A stretch of 64,000 bases of DNA from the NCBI RefSeq assembly GCF_001524445.2, contig NZ_CP013419.1, positions 248,001-312,000 of the forward strand. The letters run 5' to 3'. A model generated the notes under the pieces. It had not been told where the DNA came from. It made no database searches and saw nothing but the letters and a program-made list of their open reading frames with translations. The position numbers and the translations under genes are program-made. The DNA is from Burkholderia savannae. Lineage in GTDB: Bacteria > Pseudomonadota > Gammaproteobacteria > Burkholderiales > Burkholderiaceae. Shown piece after piece: positions 1-10,013 of the stretch (position 1 is its first letter; every line of letters starts with the position of its first letter).

Positions 1-2777
1 CGCGCTTGGGCTAACCCATCGCGAGTAAGTTGGCGATACCATTGATCGCCTTGCGCGATCAAGTTGCTAACATAGGCTACAAATACCGCCTTCCTGTATA
101 CGTCCGGGTGTGCATAAGCTTGCGTATCCGGATCCAGCGGATCACCCAGCAAATGCGATAAGTGGCCCACCGCATCAACTAATGGACGGACATTCCAGTA
201 AAGGGGGGCCCCGTTATCTTTCTGACCTGCCGCAGGATCAAAAATGTAGCGCAGCCATTTCTGCGACTGATCAAACTGCCGCTCGCTGGCAAAGCGCGAT
301 GCAATCAGGAAAGGCACATGAAAGAATAGCTCCCAGAAATATAGCCCGTTTGCACCACTGAAGTCCATCGGCTCACTTCTTCCATCGTTCTCGAGATCTG
401 CCTCAAGCGAGTCATCTGCCTGGAGGGTATAATCGAGCAGACTGTCTAAACCTATATTTGCTTTTTCGATCAACGTGCGCACGAAAGTCGTGTTCATACG
501 GGTGTTGGCCGGCAATTTTTTTACATCTGAAAAATCCAGGTACTGAACCAGCCCACGCTTGCTGTCGTACCGCGATACGATGTGAGGAGCGTTTTCTGGT
601 GCATTAGTATCATCCAGCTCAAGATTAACTTGAAATGCCTTTGATACACTCGACCCCTCGCTCTCATCTCCCGAAAATATATTATATCCACTCCACTCGA
701 CACCGAGCGTCGCCGTAATAAATCGCTTTTCTTCCGTGAAATCCTCCTCAGATAGAGCATGCTCCACTAAACATGTTGCGCTTTCATCCATCGAATCTGT
801 CGGATCGCCTTTTCCCACGGTCTCCACCCCTGAGGGAGAGGCAATCGACACCACCTGATTAAATTTATTATAGTCATAAATCTTCTTTATATTATCAATT
901 ACCATAACCCCCATTATTGAATCGTCATCAATATCATCAACATCGGTGACACTCGAATCCATCAAACACACAAAAAATCCTGAAAAGTCACTAGCATAAT
1001 AAGCTTCCTTCGGGATCTGCATAACGAGACCAGACACATTCATTCTTGATTCAAATTTATCCGACCCAATGGGCGCAATTCCCCCATCTTTAACACTGAA
1101 ACTCAAATTCAATTTAGTAAGTTTGTCGTACTCAAGCCCAATCCATGCTTGATAATCCCCATCCTTAATTTTGGTTGATCCGTAGCGAGTCACATCATAT
1201 AAAATAGCAGCATCATCAAATACATATGCACCATCACCGAGTGATCTTATCGTGACGCCAGAGTCGCCATTTGCCCGACAAAAACCAATCGGAACAAATA
1301 GGTCACTCCAAGCTCCATGTTCAATATTCTCCGTTTCCTCCTTGCTAAATTCGTAGATATTGGAAAATTCCTCCTTAATCCCCATTTCGACACGCACTGT
1401 CGAGCCATCAATCACGTAAACGCAAGACTTAGAACCGTGATCACTCGACTCGAGATCAAAAATTCTTTTCCACCAGCCAGTGTTATTTTCATCCTTATGA
1501 TCCTTATTTTCCACCCCCTTCACTACGTAAGCTTTGTTATAAACAGAGAATTGAAGTGAATTTTTATCGCCAACCACATCCCGATAACTTTTGAACAACG
1601 CCTCTTTCGCCATTCCTCCAAGATCATGAACATTGAATGCCGAATCGCAATATATATAACCATAAGTGTCAGGATTATTAATGCCATCATTGCCATCAGA
1701 TTTGTTAACAAATACTGCAAGCATCAAACGACCATATGGATTACCATCACCACCCTGACCAGGATCAACGCTAAAATCGGAGGTTGCTAGAAGATTAACT
1801 GCACGAAACTCAGAACCTGCGTCAGCATCGCGGATTTCGAGGCTGGAACGAAGTACATCCCCCTCGTCTGTTGTTACCCGAGTCATCAGAGGAATGTTGT
1901 TTGGCGCAGTCCAAGAATCATCGAAGCGCTTGTAGCCGAAATTGATGACATATTCATGCATATCAAGAACATCTTCATTTTTATTGTCTTTCACGTCTTT
2001 CAGTGACGTAGCATTACGCTCGACCCACGCGACGTAAAGCCTGTCGTTGTAAAACACCGGTCGAACCGTATGCTCGAGCACCGCATCGGAAGCAAGCGGC
2101 AATGAGATCGCCTGCCAGTCACTCCAGCAATTCGGCGTAACTGGCTTCCCGGGCGAATCCTCACGATTCTTATCGAGATCCAATTGTCTCCAATAATACT
2201 GATATGGCTTGGTCGTCGTCCGGCCAATAAAGTAATAGCTGGCCCGTGCAAAATCACGCCCCTGAATATATCCGCTTAGAATTTTTAAGTTGCTGACGGC
2301 CTCGAACTGATTCAGATATGAGAGCGCCGCATCTTGTACATGATCAGGATCCAGTCGGGCCTGATTCAGTGCCGTTTCGAGATCTTCAAAATAGTGACTC
2401 TTTTCTAGTCGAGTTATCGGAGAAATATAATTCTCCGGATAATTCTGAACCTCAGCTCCGGCTGCCCAAATCGAGTATTGGTTCTCGTCGTCGCGCCACG
2501 ATTTTGCTACCGGCGAATCCACAGCAGCAAAACCCGGCTCAGATCCGTTGACGATTCGCGTCATGTACATCTGAACGCTCGCGATTACGCTTGCAACCCG
2601 ACTTGTCGTAACTTCATCAGCAATCAGCGGATCGAGCAGCAGAAATTCGTACAGATCTTCGATCGTGAGTGGGTTGCTTCCCACTCCTTGCAAATTTGGC
2701 GCAACAAACCTCATATAGCCAGTAACCAGCGCGTCGCGCTGGGATTCATTCAGTTGTTTCTCCATTGCCGATAACAT
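1..2777 (-). CDS. Tc toxin A-component, C-terminal half (TccB-like), 3' end outside window
   Basis: An uninterrupted reading frame begins at the ATG at 2777 (SD GAGGTGA five bases upstream) and continues without a stop to the window edge, giving 925 codons. The C-terminal visible part carries the sequence FWELFFHVPFLIASRF and the words WLRYIFDP and DQWYRQLTRDGLAQA, which are hallmarks of the TcdA/TccB family just before the pore-forming region. In this family the A component forms the pentameric bell-shaped translocation channel. Here, as in TccA/TccB systems, it appears split over two genes, this one following the TccA-like gene after a 93-bp gap. The TcB and TcC subunits would be expected further left, outside the window. 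The coding sequence is visibly AT-richer than the metabolic block to the right, suggesting separate acquisition. Confidence 0.85.
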   Translation of the reverse strand, partial: MLSAMEKQLNESQRDALVTGYMRFVAPNLQGVGSNPLTIEDLYEFLLLDPLIADEVTTSRVASVIASVQMYMTRIVNGSEPGFAAVDSPVAKSWRDDENQYSIWAAGAEVQNYPENYISPITRLEKSHYFEDLETALNQARLDPDHVQDAALSYLNQFEAVSNLKILSGYIQGRDFARASYYFIGRTTTKPYQYYWRQLDLDKNREDSPGKPVTPNCWSDWQAISLPLASDAVLEHTVRPVFYNDRLYVAWVERNATSLKDVKDNKNEDVLDMHEYVINFGYKRFDDSWTAPNNIPLMTRVTTDEGDVLRSSLEIRDADAGSEFRAVNLLATSDFSVDPGQGGDGNPYGRLMLAVFVNKSDGNDGINNPDTYGYIYCDSAFNVHDLGGMAKEALFKSYRDVVGDKNSLQFSVYNKAYVVKGVENKDHKDENNTGWWKRIFDLESSDHGSKSCVYVIDGSTVRVEMGIKEEFSNIYEFSKEETENIEHGAWSDLFVPIGFCRANGDSGVTIRSLGDGAYVFDDAAILYDVTRYGSTKIKDGDYQAWIGLEYDKLTKLNLSFSVKDGGIAPIGSDKFESRMNVSGLVMQIPKEAYYASDFSGFFVCLMDSSVTDVDDIDDDSIMGVMVIDNIKKIYDYNKFNQVVSIASPSGVETVGKGDPTDSMDESATCLVEHALSEEDFTEEKRFITATLGVEWSGYNIFSGDESEGSSVSKAFQVNLELDDTNAPENAPHIVSRYDSKRGLVQYLDFSDVKKLPANTRMNTTFVRTLIEKANIGLDSLLDYTLQADDSLEADLENDGRSEPMDFSGANGLYFWELFFHVPFLIASRFASERQFDQSQKWLRYIFDPAAGQKDNGAPLYWNVRPLVDAVGHLSHLLGDPLDPDTQAYAHPDVYRKAVFVAYVSNLIAQGDQWYRQLTRDGLAQA

Positions 2778-2870
2778 AGGAATCACCTCGATAAGGAAGT
2801 CGGGCAGCAAAATCACTCAACGAACGTCGTTCAGGTGATCCGGCAGGCAAACGCCGGCCGGGGGTAAGTA

Positions 2871-5800
2871 TCAGTCGGCGCCCTTGACGTGGCTCACACC
2901 CGCGATCATGGCCTGGCCAACTGCTTGCCAATCGTCATAGCTACTATTTCGCCCCAACACAAATGCTTGCTGCTGCTGCGTAACCGTTAGTCCGATCTGA
3001 CTTTGTGCCTGTTGCAATCGCATCACGACATCGAGCTGCGACACGGTTCTGGCTGTTCCGCCGAGCACCTTGCACGCCGCGGCCACTTCCTCTTGCTCCC
3101 AGCCCAACAGCGACGCCAGCAGTTCAGTCGCATCAGACTCGCTAATCGGCGCATCACGATTGACCGCCTGGAAAAAGGCAAAGACATCGTCTTCAGTGCC
3201 ATTTCCTGATGCACCAATCTGACGCAGAAGATCGTCATAGCGACTGAGCAAATACAGCAACCATATCGACACATTCCCGTCGTACGGCGATGGCAATCCG
3301 AAATGTTCAGGGAATTCGAGCAGATGTCGAACCGCGGCCGGGCTTAATGAAAACTGTTGACACAGCAGAGCGCGTCGTGCGATTTCTCCCAGGCTATTCA
3401 GATAGCCAGAAGGAATATCGGCGGATGTCTGGACATCCCCCTTCAATGACCACGTGCTCTTCAACCATTTATACGACGTCAGTTGCGCCCAGTGCAGTAC
3501 GAACGCCGACAGCGATTGCGACACTCCCAGCGTTTTTGCCAGCAAGTTGGTTGCAACACCTGATTGTGTTTGCCATGCTTGTACTACCGCCGCATTCAAC
3601 GAAATCTTCGCCTGGTTCCTTTCAGCATCACCCAGTTTCTGGCGGTCGACGGCATCGCTAATAAATTTGATCAGTTGCACGACCTGACCATCGATCGTCG
3701 CGCTAATCGTATCAACAACGGCGTCAGTAACGAGTCCCGCATCGATCAGTTTGGCGTCCTCTCTCGACAGCAAATCCAACCATTCAATCGGCTCCCGATT
3801 ATCGTCGACAAGCGGTGCGCCACAGCGCCGCAACAACGCTCCGTCGACCAGCGCATTCGGAAGAAGTCGCCAGACATCTTGGATAACATTTAGCTGATCG
3901 TTCGTACCTTGCTGCGGTTTTTCACTTTGCGTAGTTAGGATTTGAATACCGCGGCCCGTCAGTTGGCATTTCTGCAGCCACTGAAAAATTAGACTCAATG
4001 CTTGCAGCAGAGTCAGAAAATCATCACTGAGAGAGCCTCCCTCTTTCGGCGCGACTACAACTGGACGCCCGGCAAGCTGTTTCCACACATTATCGGTATT
4101 TCGATCCATTAGATCGACCAGTGCGCAGAAATCCTCGGGACTTGCTCCCAAAACACGCGCAAGCGACGCCAAGCGGTAAAACGCCGATACGACGAACAAA
4201 TTGCAGTTCAGCGTATGTTGGTCAGCTTTGCCTTGCTGATGCGCAATTTTATCAGCAAACGTAAGAAATTGGCGATGATTCAACCCCAGAGCCGTGCAGA
4301 GTTTTTTCACGCGCACATCATCGCCTCCTGATGTCTGCGTATAGACAAAGTCCTGATTATCAATCGAAAACGGAGTATCAAATTTTCCTTTTTTGTTGAA
4401 TATTTGATCTAGAAACGGGGTGCCTGGAGCGATCGCAAATGGCGTTACAACATGCAACCACGAAGCGAATTGCTTAGCAGAAACACCGTACGTATTCTGA
4501 TAATGCTTGAACACGCCCAACATGCGCAGAGTATTGTCGTTCATCAGCAGTACGCCATCGCCCTCAGCCTCCATTGCCGATGTAATCATCAGATCAATAT
4601 CTTCAAACGGCATGCTCGACCATTTCTTGATTCGAACAACTCTATTAATCCTATCCAGACGATCGTCGGTTAGTTCTACCAGCCTCAAAGATCCGCTCTT
4701 GTCCTTCGAAATATAAATACATTTATCCAATCCGCCATTAATAAATTTCGCGCCGTATATCGATTGCAAAGCCATACCGCTTGACACCGGACGGCTAGAA
4801 GATATATTCGCAAACATATCACCGGACACCAAATAATTATCCGACTTGACAATGATAGACGAATTTTCTCCACCGGCCGTGGAGCACAGCATTTCCTCTA
4901 TATCGGGCACCGTCAGGTTCGTTCTGGACGTCAACTCCTCCATCGATTCAAAACGAAGGACGTCGAGCATGCCATCTCCGTAGTTGTCTGCGTAGAATTG
5001 TTCCCGTACCGTTGCATCCCCCCCTTTGTCGTCGTTCGCAAGGCTTTCAAAGTAAGCCGGTTCAACAACGATGTTCTGCTGCTCTGGAGCCAATCGACTA
5101 TTCATAACCTGCAATCTGATCAGGTCACTTGCGTCAGAATCCGTAAATTTAGCTTGTGCAGCAAAAAATTTCTGCAACATGCCTGGCTTCTGAAGCAACA
5201 ACGTTTCCAAAAGAGATATGTCTACTGTGGACTCTGCGATGCAGATTTGCTGAGAGCCATAATGAAATGGCAAGGTATTTGGGAAGCGAGTCGTCGCCAA
5301 CAACTTGTTCACATCGCCCAGATGATCAAAATTTTTATAATCCTGAATAGCTGAGCCAAGAACCTCGTTGACCAGCTGGATCTGTGGAATTATTTTATTA
5401 ATCGCCACATCATCGACGATTAATTTGCCAATGTCCGGACGTCGGCCTTTCAATTTATTCTTCAACCCAGGCCCCTCGTTTTCCTCCTCCTGAAGCGCAA
5501 GTTGATATATATATGTAAGATACGCAACAGGACCATCGTTAGCTTCTATTGCGCCGCTCGGCGCCTTATCTTTCCACCCAGTTTCGGCATCCAGGAACTG
5601 GCTTGCATAGTCGGGGCCAGGCTTCGAGAACGGCCCACGCAACGCTGTATTAATGGCTCTGGTTAAACGCTTTCGGCGAAGTTTATGACTAACCTGATGG
5701 GCATAGCCAATTGCAAGGTCATACATTTTTTCAGCTCGCCGGCCGAGGATGTTCCGATGCTTGCGGACGAAACGTTCGCGGGGAACGCGCACGACATCGA

Positions 5801-5888
5801 AGACCGAGTGATAACCGAGTTTAGTTAGCGTGTCGGGAAGACCATGTGTATCTTCGATGTGTTTAATCAAAAGGCTGATTGGCGTCAT
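2871..5888 (-). CDS. Tc toxin A-component, N-terminal half (TccA-like, VRP1 domain)
   Basis: A 1005-residue protein. Residues about 110-190 contain PVAYLTYIYQLAL, then a GRRPDI segment and IQLVNEVLGSAI, matching the Salmonella virulence plasmid 28.1 kDa A protein (VRP1) region at the N terminus of TcdA/TccA toxins. The usual full TcA is about 2,500 residues; this protein plus the next gene make a split A subunit of the TccA/TccB type. The start is ATG at 5888 with AAAGGA seven bases upstream. It has no signal peptide, consistent with release by cell lysis rather than Sec export. It lies downstream of the holin and endolysin genes on the same strand. Membership of the family is clear; host specificity cannot be read from the sequence. 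Confidence 0.85.
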   Translation of the reverse strand: MTPISLLIKHIEDTHGLPDTLTKLGYHSVFDVVRVPRERFVRKHRNILGRRAEKMYDLAIGYAHQVSHKLRRKRLTRAINTALRGPFSKPGPDYASQFLDAETGWKDKAPSGAIEANDGPVAYLTYIYQLALQEEENEGPGLKNKLKGRRPDIGKLIVDDVAINKIIPQIQLVNEVLGSAIQDYKNFDHLGDVNKLLATTRFPNTLPFHYGSQQICIAESTVDISLLETLLLQKPGMLQKFFAAQAKFTDSDASDLIRLQVMNSRLAPEQQNIVVEPAYFESLANDDKGGDATVREQFYADNYGDGMLDVLRFESMEELTSRTNLTVPDIEEMLCSTAGGENSSIIVKSDNYLVSGDMFANISSSRPVSSGMALQSIYGAKFINGGLDKCIYISKDKSGSLRLVELTDDRLDRINRVVRIKKWSSMPFEDIDLMITSAMEAEGDGVLLMNDNTLRMLGVFKHYQNTYGVSAKQFASWLHVVTPFAIAPGTPFLDQIFNKKGKFDTPFSIDNQDFVYTQTSGGDDVRVKKLCTALGLNHRQFLTFADKIAHQQGKADQHTLNCNLFVVSAFYRLASLARVLGASPEDFCALVDLMDRNTDNVWKQLAGRPVVVAPKEGGSLSDDFLTLLQALSLIFQWLQKCQLTGRGIQILTTQSEKPQQGTNDQLNVIQDVWRLLPNALVDGALLRRCGAPLVDDNREPIEWLDLLSREDAKLIDAGLVTDAVVDTISATIDGQVVQLIKFISDAVDRQKLGDAERNQAKISLNAAVVQAWQTQSGVATNLLAKTLGVSQSLSAFVLHWAQLTSYKWLKSTWSLKGDVQTSADIPSGYLNSLGEIARRALLCQQFSLSPAAVRHLLEFPEHFGLPSPYDGNVSIWLLYLLSRYDDLLRQIGASGNGTEDDVFAFFQAVNRDAPISESDATELLASLLGWEQEEVAAACKVLGGTARTVSQLDVVMRLQQAQSQIGLTVTQQQQAFVLGRNSSYDDWQAVGQAMIAGVSHVKGAD

Positions 5889-6445
5889 GCTAATTCCTTT
5901 GTCACTGAAGTTAGTCGAGTAACAGGCCGAGACGCTTCTCCGAGAGAAGCGTCACATCGTACGTGGCCCCCTGCGAAATCCATATTTTCGAATGCCCGAG
6001 TTCAGCGCTTTCCGCTCAAACAAACTTCTCCGAGTCCGCTCAGAGCGACAACTAGATTTCTGGTCGGCCGGGCTGTTCAACTCTGTAGCAAGCCTTCATA
6101 GGTATATTGCTATTCATTTTTCAATGTCCTCGCCCTATCGCCAAGGTCCGCAGTATGTGGTACGAGTTGTTCAACTTACCTACGGCTCATGCTCATTTAA
6201 CTTAAAAAATTTAGACAGCGTTTTTTGATCACGTGAAGATTCGAGTGCAGATCGTGTACTTCGAAATTTCCGGCCCATCTGCACGCAATTTAACTTGCGC
6301 ATTCCAATATTGATGTGAATCTGAATGTCGCTCGCTATTTCATGCATAGACCCATCCGCTATGCGGCATGATTCAAAATCATGCATGCTGATCAAGAATC
6401 GGAATTTTCTCCATCTGGATAGTGGTTTCGGCGGAGATCAATCGT
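5889..6445 (-). other. Non-coding gap between endolysin and tccA-like gene
   Basis: This 557-bp stretch between the endolysin stop and the TccA-like start is AT-rich and contains only short frames without recognisable domains. I looked for a spanin pair (a lipobox or an N-terminal membrane helix with coiled coil), as lysis cassettes often carry one here, and saw none. It may hold a separate promoter for the toxin genes, but no convincing -35/-10 pair stands out. Confidence 0.4.
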
Positions 6446-7078
6446 TTAGGCCAAAAATACATCGGTCGCCGCTTGCCACCGCGCCTGTCGCTCCGGATGT
6501 CCAGTCAATCCGCCGTTGATGACACGCGTGATTCGCACAAAATCGCCGTCATCCGCCAGTTTGTTCAAGCCGTTGGCCCTCCAGAACCAGCCCGCCGACC
6601 GCGCGGCGTACTCGTCTTGCTCGAGCAACTCTGGTTGCGCGACCAGATCCACACTCAACGCCACACCACACATTCGGTAGTTGTCCTTGAACGTGATCTG
6701 CTTCAACCCTCGGCCTCGATAGCGCCAGCCATCGCCCGAGCTCGCATCCCCATTGCCGTATCGCCCTCCATAGGCGAGGTTGGCGATCGTCATCTGTCGT
6801 TCGATTGGGACGATTCTCTCGTTTGATCGACGACCGAGCTGCTCACGCATATCGGCCGGGATGCGCGAGAAAATTTTCAAGGCATCGACCCTATAGTTGA
6901 ACGATTCGACAAGCTGAGTGAAGCCACCCGACTCGTGTCCGATCTGCGCAATCCAAGCAGCGAGGCGTTTTGAGGTCGTGATTTCAAATTCGGCGGCCGC
7001 GGCCGATACGTGCGGGAACCACCGATCCGCGAGCACATCGGATAATTGCGCTGCTTGCTGAAATGTCTGTCGATTCAT
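6446..7078 (-). CDS. Glycoside hydrolase family 19 type endolysin
   Basis: A 210-residue protein from the ATG at 7078, preceded by GGGGAAG four bases upstream; the frame stays open further upstream to a GTG at 7204, but that start is less well placed. The segment IAQIGHESGGF contains the Glu expected as catalytic acid in phage GH19 lysozyme/chitinase-like endolysins, and YRGRGLKQITFKDNY matches the conserved GRGL(I/K)QxTxxxNY element. The enzyme would cleave peptidoglycan once the holin opens the inner membrane. No signal peptide is visible, so it should depend on the neighbouring holin. Its position directly before the Tc toxin genes suggests a role in toxin release. Confidence 0.85.
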   Translation of the reverse strand: MNRQTFQQAAQLSDVLADRWFPHVSAAAAEFEITTSKRLAAWIAQIGHESGGFTQLVESFNYRVDALKIFSRIPADMREQLGRRSNERIVPIERQMTIANLAYGGRYGNGDASSGDGWRYRGRGLKQITFKDNYRMCGVALSVDLVAQPELLEQDEYAARSAGWFWRANGLNKLADDGDFVRITRVINGGLTGHPERQARWQAATDVFLA

Positions 7079-7261
7079 CGAACTTCCCCAATTAAGAGGC
7101 GCCGAGTAAAACGAGCGCTCCGCACCTGCAACCCGAGCTTGGACGTGAAAATCAGAAACGGTCGCTACTCCGTCAACCATTGGCCTCGTCGCCTCGATTT
7201 TCACTCCTCATTCCAGCAAGACTCCTCGTCGCGCATGGCTATCGATACGAGCAGCCCACCG

Positions 7262-7573
7262 TTATTGTGTATCCGAATCCTTCTCTTTATCGCCTCGAAT
7301 TTTTCCCAATAAACTGTGTGCGATCTTTTCTAGCATCGGCTGTCCCAGCAAGCCGATTGCAGCAGCGACACCCACCAGCGCTGTCGGCGTGAGCTCTTGA
7401 AACAGAATGAGTACGGCCCCTGCACTCGCCGACAAAGCAGCACCTGTAACCATGCCGCCTAGGATCATCCGCGCCGAGAGCGGCTCGATACCGGTCAACA
7501 GCTTTCCCAACCCTATAGCAGCGCCAATTCCCAGCAATACCAGCAGTTCCTTTTCGTGCACTCCAATTTGCAT
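7262..7573 (-). CDS. Phage-type holin
   Basis: A 103-residue membrane protein with three hydrophobic stretches (about residues 9-27, 36-58 and 64-82) and a highly charged C-terminal tail ending KIRGDKEKDSDTQ, the usual design of a class I holin. The start is ATG at 7573 with AGGAG seven bases upstream. It is the first gene of the minus-strand run holin, endolysin, TccA-like, TccB-like. Its role would be timed permeabilisation of the inner membrane. No other phage structural or regulatory genes surround it, so this is a dedicated lysis gene rather than part of a prophage visible here. Confidence 0.75.
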   Translation of the reverse strand: MQIGVHEKELLVLLGIGAAIGLGKLLTGIEPLSARMILGGMVTGAALSASAGAVLILFQELTPTALVGVAAAIGLLGQPMLEKIAHSLLGKIRGDKEKDSDTQ

Positions 7574-7703
7574 AACCGTGCTCCTGCCGAATCCGGGTTA
7601 ACAGATGGCTCTAGCAAGCTACAACACATTCCGATACTTTTTATGACCTAACGTCGTCAGGAGATTGGCCCATCTCGCGCTCCGCTTCGCCTACGTGAAG
7701 ATT

Positions 7704-7748
7704 ATTATCGGCGACCTTCTTACAGTGTCCAATGCATTAAATGCATTG
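7704..7748 (-). promoter_or_regulatory. Candidate promoter and palindromic operator of the holin/Tc operon
   Basis: Reading on the minus strand, TTGGAC (7732-7727), a 17-bp spacer and GATAAT (7709-7704) make a good sigma70-type promoter. The 19-bp sequence CAATGCATTAAATGCATTG (7730-7748), a perfect 8-bp inverted repeat with a 3-base centre, ends inside the -35 box. That position suits an activator or repressor of the lysis/toxin operon. The holin start lies about 130 bp downstream. Confidence 0.45.
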
Positions 7749-7766
7749 CAATTTATTGGGGTCAGC

Positions 7767-7843
7767 GGACGGCGTTACAGCGCCAATCTGGGGACGGCGT
7801 AATCGAGCCACCTCATGGGCGACGTAAAGGCGCCACCCTGGGA
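7767..7843 (+). repeat. IS21-like terminal sequence, copy 1 (solo remnant)
   Basis: About 77 bp that match, with few mismatches, the sequence at 20260-20332, including an identical core of more than 30 bp (about 7787-7825) followed by GCCACCC. In the right-hand copy the sequence stands directly in front of an istA start, so it is interpreted as the left end of an IS21-family element. No transposase follows here. The rest of the 7574-8152 gap holds the holin promoter on the left and the cstA leader, with GGAGGAACGCAA before the ATG, on the right; I see no gene in it. Confidence 0.55.
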
Positions 7844-8152
7844 GAAACCTACCATCACAAGCCGACCGGGATGTCAAACGGCATCGCTATCGCCATGCGT
7901 CGCGGCTCGTCGCCTCCACTTGCCCATCTCATCGATTTCGCCTTCAAATCAGCAGCTTGGGTCGGGATGCGGCGGTTTTTTACAAACTCCAGCCGGACAT
8001 CGAGAAGGGCCCGCGGTCGTTTTTACAGCACCGCTCAATCGCCTCTATTGCCGCTCGCGCCCGCATTCGACCGGTCGCCAAATAGGCGCTGACTGGTGCC
8101 CCCTTCAGCTATATAAAGTCCATGAAGCATCAGTCGAATCGGAGGAACGCAA

Positions 8153-9964
8153 ATGTCCCACGCCTTATACATCGTCATAGCGACGGCATGTATCTTGATG
8201 ATCACCTACCGCTTCTATGGCATTTTCTTTGTCCGCAAGGTGCTTGCCGCCGACGACAGCGAGGTAACGCCGTCCCATGCCCTCGCCGACGGCAAAAACT
8301 ACGTCCCCACCAAGAAGTGGGTCAACGCGGGCCAACACTTCGCGGCCATCGCCGCTGCCGGCCCGCTCGTGGGCCCGGTGCTCGCTGCGCAGTTCGGCTA
8401 TCTGCCCGGTCTCGTCTGGCTGCTGGTTGGCTGTGTGATCGGCGGTGCGGTGCACGACACGGTTGTGCTCTTCGCGTCGATGAAATACCAGGGCAAGTCG
8501 CTTTCCGAAGTCGCAAAAGCGGAACTGGGCCCCATCGCCGGCTGGTGTACCGGTCTCGCAATGCTCTTCATCATCACAATCACGATGGCGGGGCTGTCCA
8601 TCGTCGTCGTGCACGCGCTTGAACGCAACGCCTGGGGCACGTTCGCCGTATTCATGACGGTGCCGATCGCCATTGCGCTCGGCGTGTTCGAAAAATGCTT
8701 CGGCTCATCGAAGATCGCGACTTGGGTCGGCATCGCGGCGATCGCAGCCTCGGTGCTCGCCGGTCCCCATATTCAGGGCACAGCCCTCGGCAACTGGCTC
8801 ACGCTCAACGCGCACACCATCTCGCTGATCCTGCCGATCTATGCATTCTTTGCCTCAGCCCTGCCGGTGTGGCTGCTGCTCACGCCGCGCGGCTATCTCT
8901 CCAGCTTCATGAAAATCGGCGTGTTCGGCGCGCTTGTTATCGGCGTTGTCTTCATCAACCCGGCGGTGCATTTCCCAGCTGTCACGAAGTTCATTGCCGG
9001 CGGCGGCCCGGTGCTCTCCGGTCCGGTGTGGCCGTTCATCTCGATCACGATCGCCTGCGGTGCGATCTCGGGCTTCCATGCCTTCATCGGTTCAGGTACG
9101 ACTCCGAAACTTATCGACAAGTGGAGCGACATCCTTCCCGTCGCGTTCGGCGGCATGCTGGCCGAGTGCCTGGTCGGCGTGATGGCACTGATCGCCGCGA
9201 TCTCGCTGCAACCGGCCGACTACTTTGCCATTAACGCAGCACCCGCCGCGTTCCACACGCTCGGCATGACAGTCGTCGACCTGCCGCGCCTGTCGAGCGA
9301 AATCGGCCTCGATCTCTACGGCCGCACTGGCGGCGCGGTGACGCTCGCGGTCGGCATGACCGAAATCTTCACGAAGGTGCCCTGGTTCAGCCAGCTCGCT
9401 GCGTACTTCTTCCAGTTCGTCGTGATGTTCGAAGCGGTGTTCATCCTCACTGCCGTCGACTCCGGCACGCGCGTCGCCCGCTATCTGCTGCAGGACCTCG
9501 GCGGCGACTTCTACGCACCGCTTAAGAAGCTCGACTGGGTGCCCGGCGCCGTGGGCGCGAGCCTCGTCGCCTGTGCCGCATGGGGCTACATGTTGATGTC
9601 CGGCGACATCAACTCGGTGTGGTCGCTGTTCGGTGTGTCGAACCAGATGATGGCTTCCATCGGCCTTGCCATCGGCGCCACGATCATCCTGCGCCTGTCG
9701 GTCAAGAGGAGTTACATGCTCACGTGCCTGATTCCGCTGGCCTATCTCTACGTGACAGTGAACTATGCCGCCTACTGGATGGCTGCCAACGTGTACTTCA
9801 ACAACGCATCGAAGGGTTATAGCCTCTTCAATGGACTCCTGACGGTCGTGATGGTGGTACTCGGCGTCGTGATCATCGGATCCGCGGTCCTGCGCTGGAA
9901 GTCGCTTGTCGACAAGCGCGCCACGGTGATGAGCGCGACGGCCTCGCTAACCAAAGTTGAATGA
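8153..9964 (+). CDS. cstA: CstA-family pyruvate/peptide transporter
   Basis: A 603-residue polytopic membrane protein. The N-terminal part with YRFYGIFF, GKNYVPTKKWV, GQHFAAIAAAGPLVGPVLAAQ and GGAVHDTVVLF is the signature of the CstA/BtsT carbon-starvation family. E. coli CstA and BtsT take up pyruvate by cation symport, and CstA was first linked to peptide uptake. It is shorter than the E. coli proteins (about 700 residues). The start is ATG at 8153 with a strong GGAGG eight bases upstream. It heads a run with pflB, pflA, ackA, pta and focA, and a BtsS/BtsR-like sensor pair lies at the far end. This context favours pyruvate as substrate; this is inference from context and family. Confidence 0.9.
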   Translation: MSHALYIVIATACILMITYRFYGIFFVRKVLAADDSEVTPSHALADGKNYVPTKKWVNAGQHFAAIAAAGPLVGPVLAAQFGYLPGLVWLLVGCVIGGAVHDTVVLFASMKYQGKSLSEVAKAELGPIAGWCTGLAMLFIITITMAGLSIVVVHALERNAWGTFAVFMTVPIAIALGVFEKCFGSSKIATWVGIAAIAASVLAGPHIQGTALGNWLTLNAHTISLILPIYAFFASALPVWLLLTPRGYLSSFMKIGVFGALVIGVVFINPAVHFPAVTKFIAGGGPVLSGPVWPFISITIACGAISGFHAFIGSGTTPKLIDKWSDILPVAFGGMLAECLVGVMALIAAISLQPADYFAINAAPAAFHTLGMTVVDLPRLSSEIGLDLYGRTGGAVTLAVGMTEIFTKVPWFSQLAAYFFQFVVMFEAVFILTAVDSGTRVARYLLQDLGGDFYAPLKKLDWVPGAVGASLVACAAWGYMLMSGDINSVWSLFGVSNQMMASIGLAIGATIILRLSVKRSYMLTCLIPLAYLYVTVNYAAYWMAANVYFNNASKGYSLFNGLLTVVMVVLGVVIIGSAVLRWKSLVDKRATVMSATASLTKVE

Positions 9965-10013
9965 ACGAATTGAAGCGCTGTTCCTGACTTTTCGCAATTA
10001 ACGGAGTTGAATA

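Noticed and set aside
5889..6445. Spanin gene in the lysis cassette
   Set aside because: The short minus-strand frames have neither a membrane helix nor a lipobox in a sensible place.
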